Below, one piece after another: positions 1-8,451 of a stretch of DNA of 64,000 bases. Below the pieces are notes generated by a model. The model saw only the letters and a program-made list of their open reading frames with translations, had not been told where the DNA came from and did no database searches. The position numbers and the translations under genes are program-made. The stretch lies in assembly GCF_013364215.1 (NCBI RefSeq), contig NZ_CP054923.1:6076001-6140000 (forward strand). Reading direction: 5' to 3'. The stretch comes from Verrucosispora sp. NA02020 (GTDB lineage Bacteria; Actinomycetota; Actinomycetes; Mycobacteriales; Micromonosporaceae). Position 1 is the stretch's first letter, and each line of letters opens with the position of its first letter.

Positions 1-3000
1 ATCGTCGCGGCGTACCGGCCGGAGCCGACGGTCAGCAGCACCGCGACCAGCGCCACCGCCTGCGCGGTGACGTCCAGCACCGAGCGGACCGCCGACAGGG
101 CGACGGCCAACGCGAGGACCAGCACCGCGACACCGAGCACCGTGAACCCGGCCACCCGCAGCGGCAGCCCACCGGCCAGCGGGGAGGTGATCGCGAGACC
201 GGTCGCCGCCGCGATCGCGACCAACCAGCCGACCAGGCGTACCGCGACCGTCCGGGCGGCCACCCCGACCACCGTCGCCGCCACCACGAGCAGGCCCAGA
301 CCGGCCAGCGTGCCCGCCCGGGTGGCCTGGAGGTTGAGCAGCCCGGCACCGGTCAGCACCAGACCGACGGGCAGGCCGGCACCGAGCAGCGCGCCGGACC
401 GACCGCGCAACGCGGTGACCAGCAACGCGGCCACCCCGCCGAGCAGCGCCGTCGCCGGCACCAGCGGCCAGGGTGCGGCGGCGGCCACCAGCAGCACCGG
501 CCCGGCGGCGGCCACGAACGGCAGCAGCACCGCGACCGTCCGGCCCCGACCGGCCCGGTGCGCCGGCCAGGTGGCCAGTGCCGCCGCCAGGGCCAGCACG
601 GTCAGCGCCACGCCGACCGGCAACGCGCCCGGGGCGGCCACCGTCGACGGCACGCCGGACCACGGGACGGGCGGCGGGCCGTACGGGGCGACCAGCGCGA
701 CCACGGTCACCGGGAGCGCCGCCAGGACCGCCGCCACGGCCAGCCACACCCCGGCCACCAGCGCCGGAATCGGCGGGCGGGACCGGACCACGGAGACGGC
801 GAGCAGCAGCGCCGCGACCGCCGCATAGACCGCCAGCCGCTCGTCGGCCGGCACCGTCAACGGCGCGAGGCCGGTCAACAGGGCCGCCACGGCGAGACCC
901 GCCGAGGCGTACGGGTGCAGGTCCGACCAGAGTCGGCGGACGACGAGCAACACGACCACCGGCAGGGCGAGAGCGGCCAGGGCCGCCCGTGCCTGCCACC
1001 ACGGGGTTGCGCCGGCACCGATCAGCGCGATCGCCGCGCCGGCCGGCACCACCAGCACCGCCAGGGCGGCACCGACGCCACCGACGGCACGCTGCACCAC
1101 ACTGCCGCGCCGGCCCAGCACGGCCGCGCCGACGCCGACGGCCAGGATCACCGCGCAGGCCGCACCGGCTCCGGCCGGTGCGGCCAACCCCACCAGCAGA
1201 CCGTGCCCGAGCAGCGCGACGCCGGTCAGCGCCGCCGCCACCGGAAGCACACTCCGCGTCGCCGGGCGGGCCACCGCGACGAGCACCAGCGCCGCCCCCA
1301 CCGGCAGGTCGAGGGCGACCAGCGCCGGCCACGGCGCGGCCCAGGACAGCGGCACGGCCAGCGCGGCCAGACCGACGCCCACCGCCGCGACCGCCGGACG
1401 GGCCGTCCGGGGCAGCAGCCACCCCACCGCGACCGCGACCAGGGCGACCGTCACGGCGAGCTGCCAGCCCAGGTCGAACGTCTCTCCCGCCGCAGCCCCC
1501 CGCCACGGCGGCACCGACCTGCCCACCGCCATCGCGGCCGTCACCAGGGTCGTCAACGTGACCAGCAACCCCACCCCGGCGACCACCAGCATGGTGCCCG
1601 CCCGGGGACCGGGCCGCCAGGAGGCCGGCAGCAGCCCCAGCGCGCCGACCAGCGCCACCGCGAGCAGGCCCCCCGCCAGCAGCCACACCGACGGCTCCAC
1701 CTCGGCGATGGGCCGGAGCACCGCGCCGGCCAGCACCGGCACCAGGAACGCGCCGGCCAAAGCCCGCCCGGTCGGGCCACCGGCCCACAACGACGCCCCG
1801 AGCAGGGTGAGCGCCACCAGCAGCATCGGCCCGCCGGCCAGCACCGTGCTGCCGCCCGCCTCGCCGACCAGCAGCGGCGCCAGGGCACACCCGGCGGCGA
1901 ACAGCACCGCCACGGCGTACCCGACCCAGGCCGCCATCTGACCGGCGAACCTCGGCCCCGGAGTCGTCGTGGCCCCCTCGCCCGCGACGACGGTCCGGCG
2001 CCGTAGCGCGACGATCACGGCCAGGTCCACCAGTGCCACCCCGACGAAGGCCACCGCCCATCCCGCCGCGCCCGGCCGGGTCTCGGCGGCGAGCAGCGGC
2101 ACCACCGGCTGCGCGGCGAGCAGCGCCGCGAACCACGGCACGGTCAGTCGGCTGATCAGGGCGTACCCGGCGGCCACCCCGGTCGCGACCACCGCGACCA
2201 GCCCCGCGTACCGGCTGCCCGGCCAACTGGAGACCCCGAACAGGTCCACCGTCCAGGCGGCGTACCCGTCGAGCACCACCAGCAGCAGGCCGACAGCGGC
2301 GAACGTCTCGGCGGTGCTGTACAGCCGACGCCAGCGGGCGACGAACGGCACGGTGAGCATCAGCGCGGTGATCGCCAGCAGGATCAACGCCCGGCCGGGC
2401 ACCCCGACCGACGCCCAGGCGACGGCGGTGAACACCGTCGCGGCCGTGCCGAGCAACAGGCCGCCGAGGACGAAGAGCAGATTCTGCACCGTCTTGGTGG
2501 AGGCCTCCGCCCCGCCCGGTCCGGCGGCGTTCGCAGCCGCCATCGCCGGCACCGGCGTCCACCCCGCGCCGGGCACCTGAGGCTGCGGTCCGCCGGGGAC
2601 CGATCCACCGGGCATCTGCCCCTGCGGCACCGGCCTGCCGGGAACCGGGCCGCCAGGAACCGGGCCGACCGGCAGCGGGCCGCCGGGGATCGGGGCCCGG
2701 GGTGCGCCGGGGACCGGCGCGGCCGGAGCGGCCGTCGCGGCGACCGGCACCCCCGGCCGACCCGCCACCGGACCCGCCGGGAACTCGGCGCGTACGGCGG
2801 CGGCCAGCTCGGCCCGACGCCGACGGACCGCCGACAACCGGCCGGTCAACCCCTCGAACGCCTGACGGGCCCGTTGCACCTCGCCGCCGAGCACGACGAT
2901 CTCCCGGTCGAGCCGGATCACCTCGGCGGCGGCGGCGTGCGGCGGGCGACCGCAACCGGTGCACCCGGAACTCAGAGTCGCCGGTGCGCCGCAGGCCGGG

Positions 3001-3020
3001 CAGGGGTAGCCGTTGTCCAC
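1..3020 (-). CDS. Large multi-pass membrane protein, SCO7613 C-terminal-domain-like (3' end outside window)
   Basis: The frame stays open from GTG at 3020 to the window edge, so the C-terminus is missing. AAGGA lies 8 nt upstream of the GTG. The N-terminus has two CxxC pairs (CPAC near residue 6, CTGC near 19), which look like a small zinc ribbon. A charged helix and a Pro/Gly-rich linker with repeated PGGP/VPG units follow to about residue 150. The rest is a long run of Ala/Leu/Val hydrophobic helices, well over ten membrane segments. This order matches actinobacterial proteins named for a SCO7613 C-terminal domain, whose function is not known to me. It follows cutA on the same strand after 48 bp. 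Several long open frames on the opposite strand here are GC artefacts. Confidence 0.7.
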   Translation of the reverse strand, partial: MDNGYPCPACGAPATLSSGCTGCGRPPHAAAAEVIRLDREIVVLGGEVQRARQAFEGLTGRLSAVRRRRAELAAAVRAEFPAGPVAGRPGVPVAATAAPAAPVPGAPRAPIPGGPLPVGPVPGGPVPGRPVPQGQMPGGSVPGGPQPQVPGAGWTPVPAMAAANAAGPGGAEASTKTVQNLLFVLGGLLLGTAATVFTAVAWASVGVPGRALILLAITALMLTVPFVARWRRLYSTAETFAAVGLLLVVLDGYAAWTVDLFGVSSWPGSRYAGLVAVVATGVAAGYALISRLTVPWFAALLAAQPVVPLLAAETRPGAAGWAVAFVGVALVDLAVIVALRRRTVVAGEGATTTPGPRFAGQMAAWVGYAVAVLFAAGCALAPLLVGEAGGSTVLAGGPMLLVALTLLGASLWAGGPTGRALAGAFLVPVLAGAVLRPIAEVEPSVWLLAGGLLAVALVGALGLLPASWRPGPRAGTMLVVAGVGLLVTLTTLVTAAMAVGRSVPPWRGAAAGETFDLGWQLAVTVALVAVAVGWLLPRTARPAVAAVGVGLAALAVPLSWAAPWPALVALDLPVGAALVLVAVARPATRSVLPVAAALTGVALLGHGLLVGLAAPAGAGAACAVILAVGVGAAVLGRRGSVVQRAVGGVGAALAVLVVPAGAAIALIGAGATPWWQARAALAALALPVVVLLVVRRLWSDLHPYASAGLAVAALLTGLAPLTVPADERLAVYAAVAALLLAVSVVRSRPPIPALVAGVWLAVAAVLAALPVTVVALVAPYGPPPVPWSGVPSTVAAPGALPVGVALTVLALAAALATWPAHRAGRGRTVAVLLPFVAAAGPVLLVAAAAPWPLVPATALLGGVAALLVTALRGRSGALLGAGLPVGLVLTGAGLLNLQATRAGTLAGLGLLVVAATVVGVAARTVAVRLVGWLVAIAAATGLAITSPLAGGLPLRVAGFTVLGVAVLVLALAVALSAVRSVLDVTAQAVALVAVLLTVGSGRYAAT

Positions 3021-3068
3021 CAGGTCATCCTTGACGGGCGACCCCCACCAGCACCAGAGTGCGGGTAC

Positions 3069-3389
3069 TCAGGCCCGGGTGTGCTCGAACACCCAGGTCG
3101 CGTACGCCGGGTCGCCGCAGTCCACCCGGCTGACCAGGATCTCCGGCACCTCGTACGGGTGGCTGGCGCGGATCTGCTCCACCAGCGCGTCGACCCGGTC
3201 CGGTGCGGTCTTGAACTGCAACGACCACTCGGTGCTGGTCTCCACCCCGGAACGCCACCAGTAGGTGCTCTCCACCTGGCCACCGACCTGGGCACAAGCC
3301 GCCAGTCGACCGGCCACCGCGGCGGCGGCCAGCAGATCGGCGACCGACCGCGCGTCCACCACCGTCGTCACCACGCTGATCTGGTCCAT
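3069..3389 (-). CDS. cutA: CutA-like divalent-cation tolerance protein
   Basis: The protein has 106 residues, the usual CutA length. Recognisable family features are the start with a short beta strand then VVTTVVDARSVADLLA, the RLAACAQV segment, the VESTYWWRSGVE strand, a WSLQFKTAPDRVDAL region, and HPYEVPEILV near the C-terminus. CutA proteins are small cytosolic trimers linked to copper or divalent-metal tolerance, with an unresolved biochemical role. ATG at 3389 has AGGG 7 nt upstream. The gap to the upstream acyltransferase stop is only 9 bp, so the gene probably shares a transcript with patatin and acyltransferase genes. Nothing in that operon points to metals. Confidence 0.9.
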   Translation of the reverse strand: MDQISVVTTVVDARSVADLLAAAAVAGRLAACAQVGGQVESTYWWRSGVETSTEWSLQFKTAPDRVDALVEQIRASHPYEVPEILVSRVDCGDPAYATWVFEHTRA

Positions 3390-3398
3390 CCCGGAACC

Positions 3399-4415
3399 CT
3401 ACGCGGCGTCGTCACGATTGGCCGCGATCCACTCGTCTATCCGACTCCACCACTCGTACAGCCAGTCGATGCGCTCCTGCCGGCCGGTCGGGATTTCCTC
3501 CGGCGGCACCGACCAGAACCGCATCACCAGCCGCTTGTCCATCGGCAGTTCGCGCCACACGTCGGCGACGGTGAGCATCCGGTCCAGCCCGGTGTGCGCC
3601 ACGAAGATCACTCCGGCGTCCGGCGCCGCGTCCAGCGCCGCCAACAGGCCGCCGGGCTGCGGGGCGAGGACGTGCTGCATCGCCTCGGCCTTGACCGCCA
3701 TCCGCTCGTGCCCCCGGTCCCGCAGCCGGGCGATGGCCCGCAACCGCCGCTTCGGGGTGAAGTTGCCGCCCTCGGGGAAGATCACGAAGGCGTCGTCGTC
3801 GTCCAGACCGACGGCGAGGTGCCCGATCTGGTCGGTGAGCGAGCCCCGGCCGTCGCGCCCCGGCGCGATGAACCGGCTCGGCAACCGGTTGAGCAGCACG
3901 TCGATCGCCGGGTCCCACTGGAGGGAGTCCTTGAGGACGATGCGCGGCTCCCGCTGGAACCAGTTCACCAACGCGTGGATCAGGATGAACGAGTCGCCCG
4001 GACCGGCGTGCCGGCAGACCACCAGCTCGGGACGGCCGGGCAACGCGGTGTCCGGGTCGGTGCCGACCACGTCGATGGTCAGCCGCAGCGTCCACTTCGC
4101 CTGCCAGAACAGCACCCGCAGGAACCAGCCGGCCAACACGTAGTGGGCGCGCTGGAAAGCCGGCGAGCCGACCCGCCAGCCGAAGCCGGAGGCGACCCAG
4201 AGCCCGAAGAGACAGAGCAGCGCCGCCGCGTCCCAGAGGAGATAGCAGAAGCCGATCCAGAGCACCCGCAGTGGGCGCAGCCGTCCCGGCACGAACGGGG
4301 ACACGGCCAGGGCCAGCACGGCCCACACCGGCACGGTGGTCACCAGCAGGAGCACCAGCAGCACCATTCCCGGCGCCAGCAGCAGACGGCGGATCCACCG
4401 GTGCGGTAGCGGCAT
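3399..4415 (-). CDS. 1-acyl-glycerol-3-phosphate acyltransferase (PlsC-type)
   Basis: The 338-aa protein begins at ATG 4415, which overlaps the TGA of the upstream patatin gene by one base (TGATG). Translational coupling therefore supports this start over longer frames. Two hydrophobic N-terminal helices (about residues 8-35 and 48-75) suggest membrane attachment. The acyltransferase hallmarks are present: an HX4D box read as HAGPGD, and a FPEGGNF block. The family transfers acyl groups to lysophospholipids. Pairing with a lipid hydrolase suggests deacylation-reacylation remodelling of membrane lipids; that is inference. Confidence 0.85.
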   Translation of the reverse strand: MPLPHRWIRRLLLAPGMVLLVLLLVTTVPVWAVLALAVSPFVPGRLRPLRVLWIGFCYLLWDAAALLCLFGLWVASGFGWRVGSPAFQRAHYVLAGWFLRVLFWQAKWTLRLTIDVVGTDPDTALPGRPELVVCRHAGPGDSFILIHALVNWFQREPRIVLKDSLQWDPAIDVLLNRLPSRFIAPGRDGRGSLTDQIGHLAVGLDDDDAFVIFPEGGNFTPKRRLRAIARLRDRGHERMAVKAEAMQHVLAPQPGGLLAALDAAPDAGVIFVAHTGLDRMLTVADVWRELPMDKRLVMRFWSVPPEEIPTGRQERIDWLYEWWSRIDEWIAANRDDAA

Positions 4416-5245
4416 CAACGCTCCAGATTCGCCAGGTAGTGCCGGGAGGCCGAGTACGCGCGGCTGATCCGCCGCCCCACCGCCGCCATGTCCCGGTACG
4501 CCCACGGGGTGTCGTCGCGCGGTTCCAGCCCGCCGGTCGGCAACACGTGCACCTCGACCCCGTCGGGCAGGGCCGCCATCTCCCGGGCGAACCGGTGCCG
4601 GCGGGCGATCTCGAAGGCCACCTGGGCGATCTCCCAGGGCCGCCGGGGCGGCGCCAGCGCCCGTTCGATCCGTCCCACCTGGAGGACGAAGATCCGGCCC
4701 GCGCCGGCCACCACCGCCTCGCCGATCGGGATCGAGTTGACGATGCCGCCGTCGACGTAGTGCTGGTCGCCGATCCGGGCCGGCGGCAGCAGCCCCGGCA
4801 CCGACGCGGAGGCGAGCACGGCGGGCACCACCGCCCCGCTGACGAACCAGTGCTCGGCGGCCCGCTCGATGTTCGCGGCGCAGCAGCGGAACGGGACCTG
4901 GAGGTCGGCGAAGGTGGTCTCCGCACCCAGCTCGCTCTCCAGCAGCTTGCGCAACGGTCGGGGCGAGTGCAGGTGGGTACGCGCCGCGAAGCGCCGCAGT
5001 TGCCGGGCCACCGAGTCGCCGTACACCTCACTGGCCTCGGGGGACGCCCAGAGGCGGACGAGCCGGTCGGTCACCGCCTCGGTCGGATCGGCCGCCACGA
5101 GTGCGCCGTTGACAGCGCCGATAGACGTGCCGAGCACCATGTCCGGGCGGATCCCGGCGCGGAACAGGGCCCGCAGCATGCCCACCTCGACCGCGCCGAG
5201 GACGCCACCGCCCCCGAGCACGAACGCCACCGGTCCCCGAGCCAT
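4415..5245 (-). CDS. Patatin-like phospholipase
   Basis: The protein has about 276 residues. It carries the patatin signature in order: a glycine-rich oxyanion loop (GGGGVLGAVEVG) near the N-terminus, the nucleophile elbow GTSIG (Ser of GxSxG), and the DGG dyad motif (VDGGIVNSIP). Patatins use a Ser-Asp dyad to release fatty acids from lipids. ATG 5245 is chosen because AGGA lies about 8 nt upstream; ATG 5254 is three codons earlier in the same frame but has its AGG directly abutting. No signal peptide is visible. It is the first gene of the minus-strand cluster running to the window start. Confidence 0.87.
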   Translation of the reverse strand: MARGPVAFVLGGGGVLGAVEVGMLRALFRAGIRPDMVLGTSIGAVNGALVAADPTEAVTDRLVRLWASPEASEVYGDSVARQLRRFAARTHLHSPRPLRKLLESELGAETTFADLQVPFRCCAANIERAAEHWFVSGAVVPAVLASASVPGLLPPARIGDQHYVDGGIVNSIPIGEAVVAGAGRIFVLQVGRIERALAPPRRPWEIAQVAFEIARRHRFAREMAALPDGVEVHVLPTGGLEPRDDTPWAYRDMAAVGRRISRAYSASRHYLANLER

Positions 5246-5350
5246 GCCGTTCATCCTGGCACGTCCGTGCCGTACCCCGTTCACCCCGGCACAGCAGGCC
5301 CCCCTGCGTACGCAACGTGTCCGAACCGGTACGGGCTGCCCGACCGACCG

Positions 5351-5379
5351 TTGACAGGGCGGCAACATTCGCGCAACCT
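5351..5379 (+). promoter_or_regulatory. Candidate promoter of the Ser/Thr kinase gene
   Basis: A perfect TTGACA at 5351-5356 is followed 17 bp later by CAACCT (5374-5379), a poor -10 match. GATACC a few bases downstream is an alternative. The site lies in the divergent gap between the patatin and kinase genes. Only the -35 is convincing. Confidence 0.3.
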
Positions 5380-5414
5380 GATACCGCTCCCACCTATGAG
5401 GGCAGGTGCGATCC

Positions 5415-7004
5415 GTGAAGCCAGCACTGCAGCCCGGCCGGTTGCTGGCCACCCGTTACCGGCTGATCGACCAGATCGGTGCCGGTGGCATGTCGGTGAT
5501 CTGGCGGTCCCACGACGAGGTGCTCGACCGGGTGGTCGCACTCAAGGTGCTCGCCCCGTCGCTGGCCGCCGACGCCCGGTTCCGCGACATGGTGCGCGAG
5601 GAGGCCCGCGCCGCCGCCGCGCTCGTGCACCCGCACGTGACGTCGGTGCACGACTACGGCGAGACCGTGTCGCCGGACGGCTCCATCACGTCGTTCGTGG
5701 TGATGGAGCTGCTCACCGGCGAGGAGTTGGAGTTCCGGCTCACCGAGGGGCCGCTGCCGTGGACCGAGGCGGTGGAGATCGGCGCGCAGGTCGCGGACGC
5801 GCTCGCCGCCGCGCACCGGCTCGGCATCGTGCACCGCGACGTCACCACCGCCAACGTGATGATGACGCAGGTCGGCGCCAAGGTGCTGGACTTCGGCATC
5901 GCCACCCGCATCGGCGCCCCCGACGACGACGAGGACGGCGGCACCTTCGGTACCCCGGCGTACGTGGCTCCGGAACGGCTGGACGGCGCGCCGACCCAGC
6001 CCGCCACCGACGTCTATTCGCTCGGGGTGCTGATCCACGAGATGCTCACCGGCCGGGTGCCGTACCCGGCGGACACCTGGGAGGAACTCAGCCTCGCGCT
6101 GGCCGAGGGGGCACCGCCTACCCTGGACGGTGTGCCGGGGCTTCCCCCGACGGTGGCCCAGGTCTGCCTGCGGTGCCTGTCCCGCGACCCGGCCGACCGT
6201 CCCACCGCCCGCCAGGTGGCCACCGTGCTGCGGGACCAGATGCTCCCGGCCGACCCACAGGCCACCACCATGCTCTCCCCCACCGTCACGCTCCCCGCGC
6301 TGACGTCGACCCGCGCCACCGCCGCCGTCGGTCCGGCCCACAGCACCATCGTCGGGCCGGTCGTTCCCGGCGCCAGCGGAGCGGCCGGTGCCCCGACGAC
6401 GGCCACGGCGGCCGGGGAACCCACGCCCGGCGGCCACCAGCCGGGAACGCGCTCCCCCGGCGACGACGCCCCGACCGAACGACGCCGACGGCTGCTGCGA
6501 CCGGCGGTCCTGGTCCCGGCAGCGATCCTGGTGATCGGGGCGGCGCTGCTGGTCCCGGCACTGCTGCCGGAGGGCGACGAGCCCCCTGCGGCGCTGCCCA
6601 CGCCCCAGCCGAGCGCGTCGGCCGGGCCGACCGCGCCGGACGACACCGCCAGCGCGCAACCACCCGTGGCACCGCCGATCACCTCGGCCGCGCCGCCCCC
6701 GACCAGCGCCGCGCCCACCCGGGCGAGCCGACCGGACACCCTGGTCGAGGCCGCGAACCGGCTCGACCGGGTGATCGGCGCCGGTCTCGCCGACGGCGGC
6801 ATCCGCGACGACGTCGCCCTCGACCTGCGCAACGAACTACGCAACCTCACCCGGGCGGTGGCCCAGGGCGACGGTGAACTGGGGCCCGAGGTCGCCCGGC
6901 TCCGCGAGAAGGTCGCCACCCGGCTGCGCGAGGAGGGGCTGAGCCCGGCGTACGCCCGGCAACTGGACGCGGCGATCACCGCGCTCGGCGCCGCGCAGGT
7001 CTAG
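5415..7004 (+). CDS. Transmembrane Ser/Thr protein kinase (PknB-like) with atypical catalytic loop
   Basis: The protein has about 529 aa. The kinase domain spans about residues 15-280: glycine loop GAGGMS, VALKVL with the ATP-binding Lys, catalytic loop HRDVTTAN, DFGIATR and an APE motif (VAPERL). A Pro/Ala/Thr-rich stretch follows, then one membrane helix (about 360-382), then a Pro/Ser-rich linker and an about 80-residue helical extracellular tail. The catalytic-loop Lys of HRDxKPxN is replaced by Thr, so activity should be tested; catalytic Asp and Asn remain. GTG 5415 has AGG 8 nt upstream; GTG 5406 is an in-frame alternative. The 3' end is tandemly duplicated downstream. No substrate is indicated by neighbours. 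Confidence 0.88.
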   Translation: MKPALQPGRLLATRYRLIDQIGAGGMSVIWRSHDEVLDRVVALKVLAPSLAADARFRDMVREEARAAAALVHPHVTSVHDYGETVSPDGSITSFVVMELLTGEELEFRLTEGPLPWTEAVEIGAQVADALAAAHRLGIVHRDVTTANVMMTQVGAKVLDFGIATRIGAPDDDEDGGTFGTPAYVAPERLDGAPTQPATDVYSLGVLIHEMLTGRVPYPADTWEELSLALAEGAPPTLDGVPGLPPTVAQVCLRCLSRDPADRPTARQVATVLRDQMLPADPQATTMLSPTVTLPALTSTRATAAVGPAHSTIVGPVVPGASGAAGAPTTATAAGEPTPGGHQPGTRSPGDDAPTERRRRLLRPAVLVPAAILVIGAALLVPALLPEGDEPPAALPTPQPSASAGPTAPDDTASAQPPVAPPITSAAPPPTSAAPTRASRPDTLVEAANRLDRVIGAGLADGGIRDDVALDLRNELRNLTRAVAQGDGELGPEVARLREKVATRLREEGLSPAYARQLDAAITALGAAQV

Positions 7005-7060
7005 GCCGCACGGGGTCCGCGCCGCTCGGCGCCGCGCAGGTCCAGGCCACGCAGGGGGTC
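6982..7060 (+). repeat. 41-bp imperfect tandem duplication of the kinase 3' end
   Basis: The stretch from 6982, including the stop codon TAG at 7002-7004, is repeated from 7023. The first 19 bases (CGCTCGGCGCCGCGCAGGT) are identical in both copies; after that they diverge slightly and the second copy reads CAG instead of TAG. The period is 41 bp. Confidence 0.8.
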
Positions 7061-7079
7061 CATGCCGTCACGGGTCTAG

Positions 7080-7241
7080 GGCCTGTGTCGAAGTCCTCGG
7101 TCGAGCCGAGGCGGAGTCCAGGCTGCGGTCCGGCAAGGCGGGAATTGGTCCGGATACCGGTGTTGTATCCGGACCAATTCCCAACGCGGCCGGTCGTCGC
7201 CTGGGCCCGCCGCAGGCCGGCCAGGGACTTCGACACAGGCC
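7080..7241. mobile_element. MITE-like element, 162 bp, flanked by CTAG
   Basis: Perfect 17-bp terminal inverted repeats, GGCCTGTGTCGAAGTCC at 7080-7096 and its complement at 7225-7241, are flanked on both sides by CTAG (7076-7079 and 7242-7245). CTAG fits the YTAR-type target duplication of IS5-family elements. The interior is itself a near-palindrome, with perfect 18-bp arms at 7140-7157 and 7165-7182 around a 7-nt loop. No ORF is encoded. The right CTAG supplies the TAG stop of the downstream glycosyltransferase gene on the minus strand. Assignment to IS5 is inference from the TSD only. Confidence 0.65.
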
Positions 7242-8345
7242 CTAGGCGCGGGTCACCCGAGCCGGTTCCCGTGTCGCGGACCGTGGGGTGGCCGCCGCCA
7301 GGAACCGGCGGTACACCTCCTCGTAGCCGGCCGCCATCCGCTCCACCGAGAAGGTCCGGGCCACGTGCGCCACGCAGTCCGCCGGGTCGAGGCGGGGTGC
7401 CTCGCGCAACGCCGCCGGCAACTCCTCCGGACGCTCGCAGATCAACCCGGTCACCCCGGGCCGGACCAGCTCCGGCACCGCGCCCCGGCGCAACGCCACC
7501 ACCGGCGTGCCGGTGGCCATCGCCTCCAGCATGACGATGCCGAAGGGCTCCTCCCACTGGATCGGCATGATGAGGCAGGACGCCTCGACCAGCAGCCGCA
7601 GCGCGACCTCCCGGTCGGCGTCGCGGACCACCGTGACGTCCGGGCCGAGCAGCGGTCGGACGACCTCGTCGAAGTACCGCTGCTCCGCCGGCTCGCTGCA
7701 CTTGCCGGCCAGCACCAACGCCAGGCCGGCCTCCCGGCAGGCACGGATGGCCAGGTCCGGCCCCTTGTCCGGACTGAAACGGGCGAGCCACAGCACCGGC
7801 CCGTCACCGGCTGCGGTCTTACGCGGGAACCCGCCGACCTCCATCGCGTTGTGCACGGTGCCGACCCAGGGCAGTCGCGGGTTCAGCCGCCGTTGGGCAT
7901 GCGAGATGGCGACCAGACCGACGCCCTGGTCGGTGTCGCTGAGCACGGTGCCGTACTCGCCCACCGGGTTGCCGTGCACGGTCGCCACGGTGGGCACCGC
8001 GCGACGTCCGGCGACCAGCGGACCGATCGTGGTGTGGTCGTGCACGACGTCGAAGTCGGCCGCGCTGAGCAGATGGTTCACCCGGGCCAGATGGGCCAGT
8101 TCGGGCAGTGACTCGCCGAGCCGGTCGTACTGCAACTCGTCGAGGGTGGCGAGGAAGTCGCCCGCGGTGCCGTGCGCCGCACCGGCGCCCATCAGGGTCA
8201 CCGCGTGTCCCCGGTCGACCAGGGCGTCCACCAGGCCCGCCACCACCTGCTCCAACCCGCCGTAGCCGGGCGGGGGCACGGACAGCCAGGGTGGCACCAC
8301 CATCGCGATCCGTAGTGGGCGTTCCCAGGGAACGTTGTCGGCCAC
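7242..8345 (-). CDS. Glycosyltransferase family 4 protein
   Basis: The protein has 367 aa starting at GTG 8345. The N-terminal Rossmann half opens with RIAMVVPPWLSVPPPGYGGLEQVV, where the GG is the usual nucleotide-sugar loop. The C-terminal half has LWLARFSPDKGPDLAI and the EX7E-type motif around EEPFGIVMLEAMATGTPVVA. This is a GT-B, retaining GT4 layout; donor and acceptor cannot be read from sequence. The stop codon lies in the CTAG that borders the MITE-like element, so the native C-terminus may have been altered when the element inserted. An upstream BON-domain gene is on the same strand 106 bp away. Confidence 0.88.
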   Translation of the reverse strand: MADNVPWERPLRIAMVVPPWLSVPPPGYGGLEQVVAGLVDALVDRGHAVTLMGAGAAHGTAGDFLATLDELQYDRLGESLPELAHLARVNHLLSAADFDVVHDHTTIGPLVAGRRAVPTVATVHGNPVGEYGTVLSDTDQGVGLVAISHAQRRLNPRLPWVGTVHNAMEVGGFPRKTAAGDGPVLWLARFSPDKGPDLAIRACREAGLALVLAGKCSEPAEQRYFDEVVRPLLGPDVTVVRDADREVALRLLVEASCLIMPIQWEEPFGIVMLEAMATGTPVVALRRGAVPELVRPGVTGLICERPEELPAALREAPRLDPADCVAHVARTFSVERMAAGYEEVYRRFLAAATPRSATREPARVTRA

Positions 8346-8451
8346 GAGCCCTCCCCGTCCGTCTCCGCTGGCCCCGATCCCCGGTACGGCGGCCGGGGAT
8401 CGAAGCGGTTTCCCGGTGCCGCCGCCGGCAAACGGGACACCACATCGCGGC

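Noticed and set aside
67..2580. Several long plus-strand open frames opposite the membrane protein gene
   Set aside because: Their products are Ala/Thr/Pro/Arg-rich without fold motifs, they lack Shine-Dalgarno sites, and the minus frame shows a coherent membrane protein with a good start.
4271..6877. 868-residue plus-strand frame crossing three genes
   Set aside because: It is Arg/Pro/Gly/His-rich nonsense spanning two minus-strand genes and the kinase in another frame.
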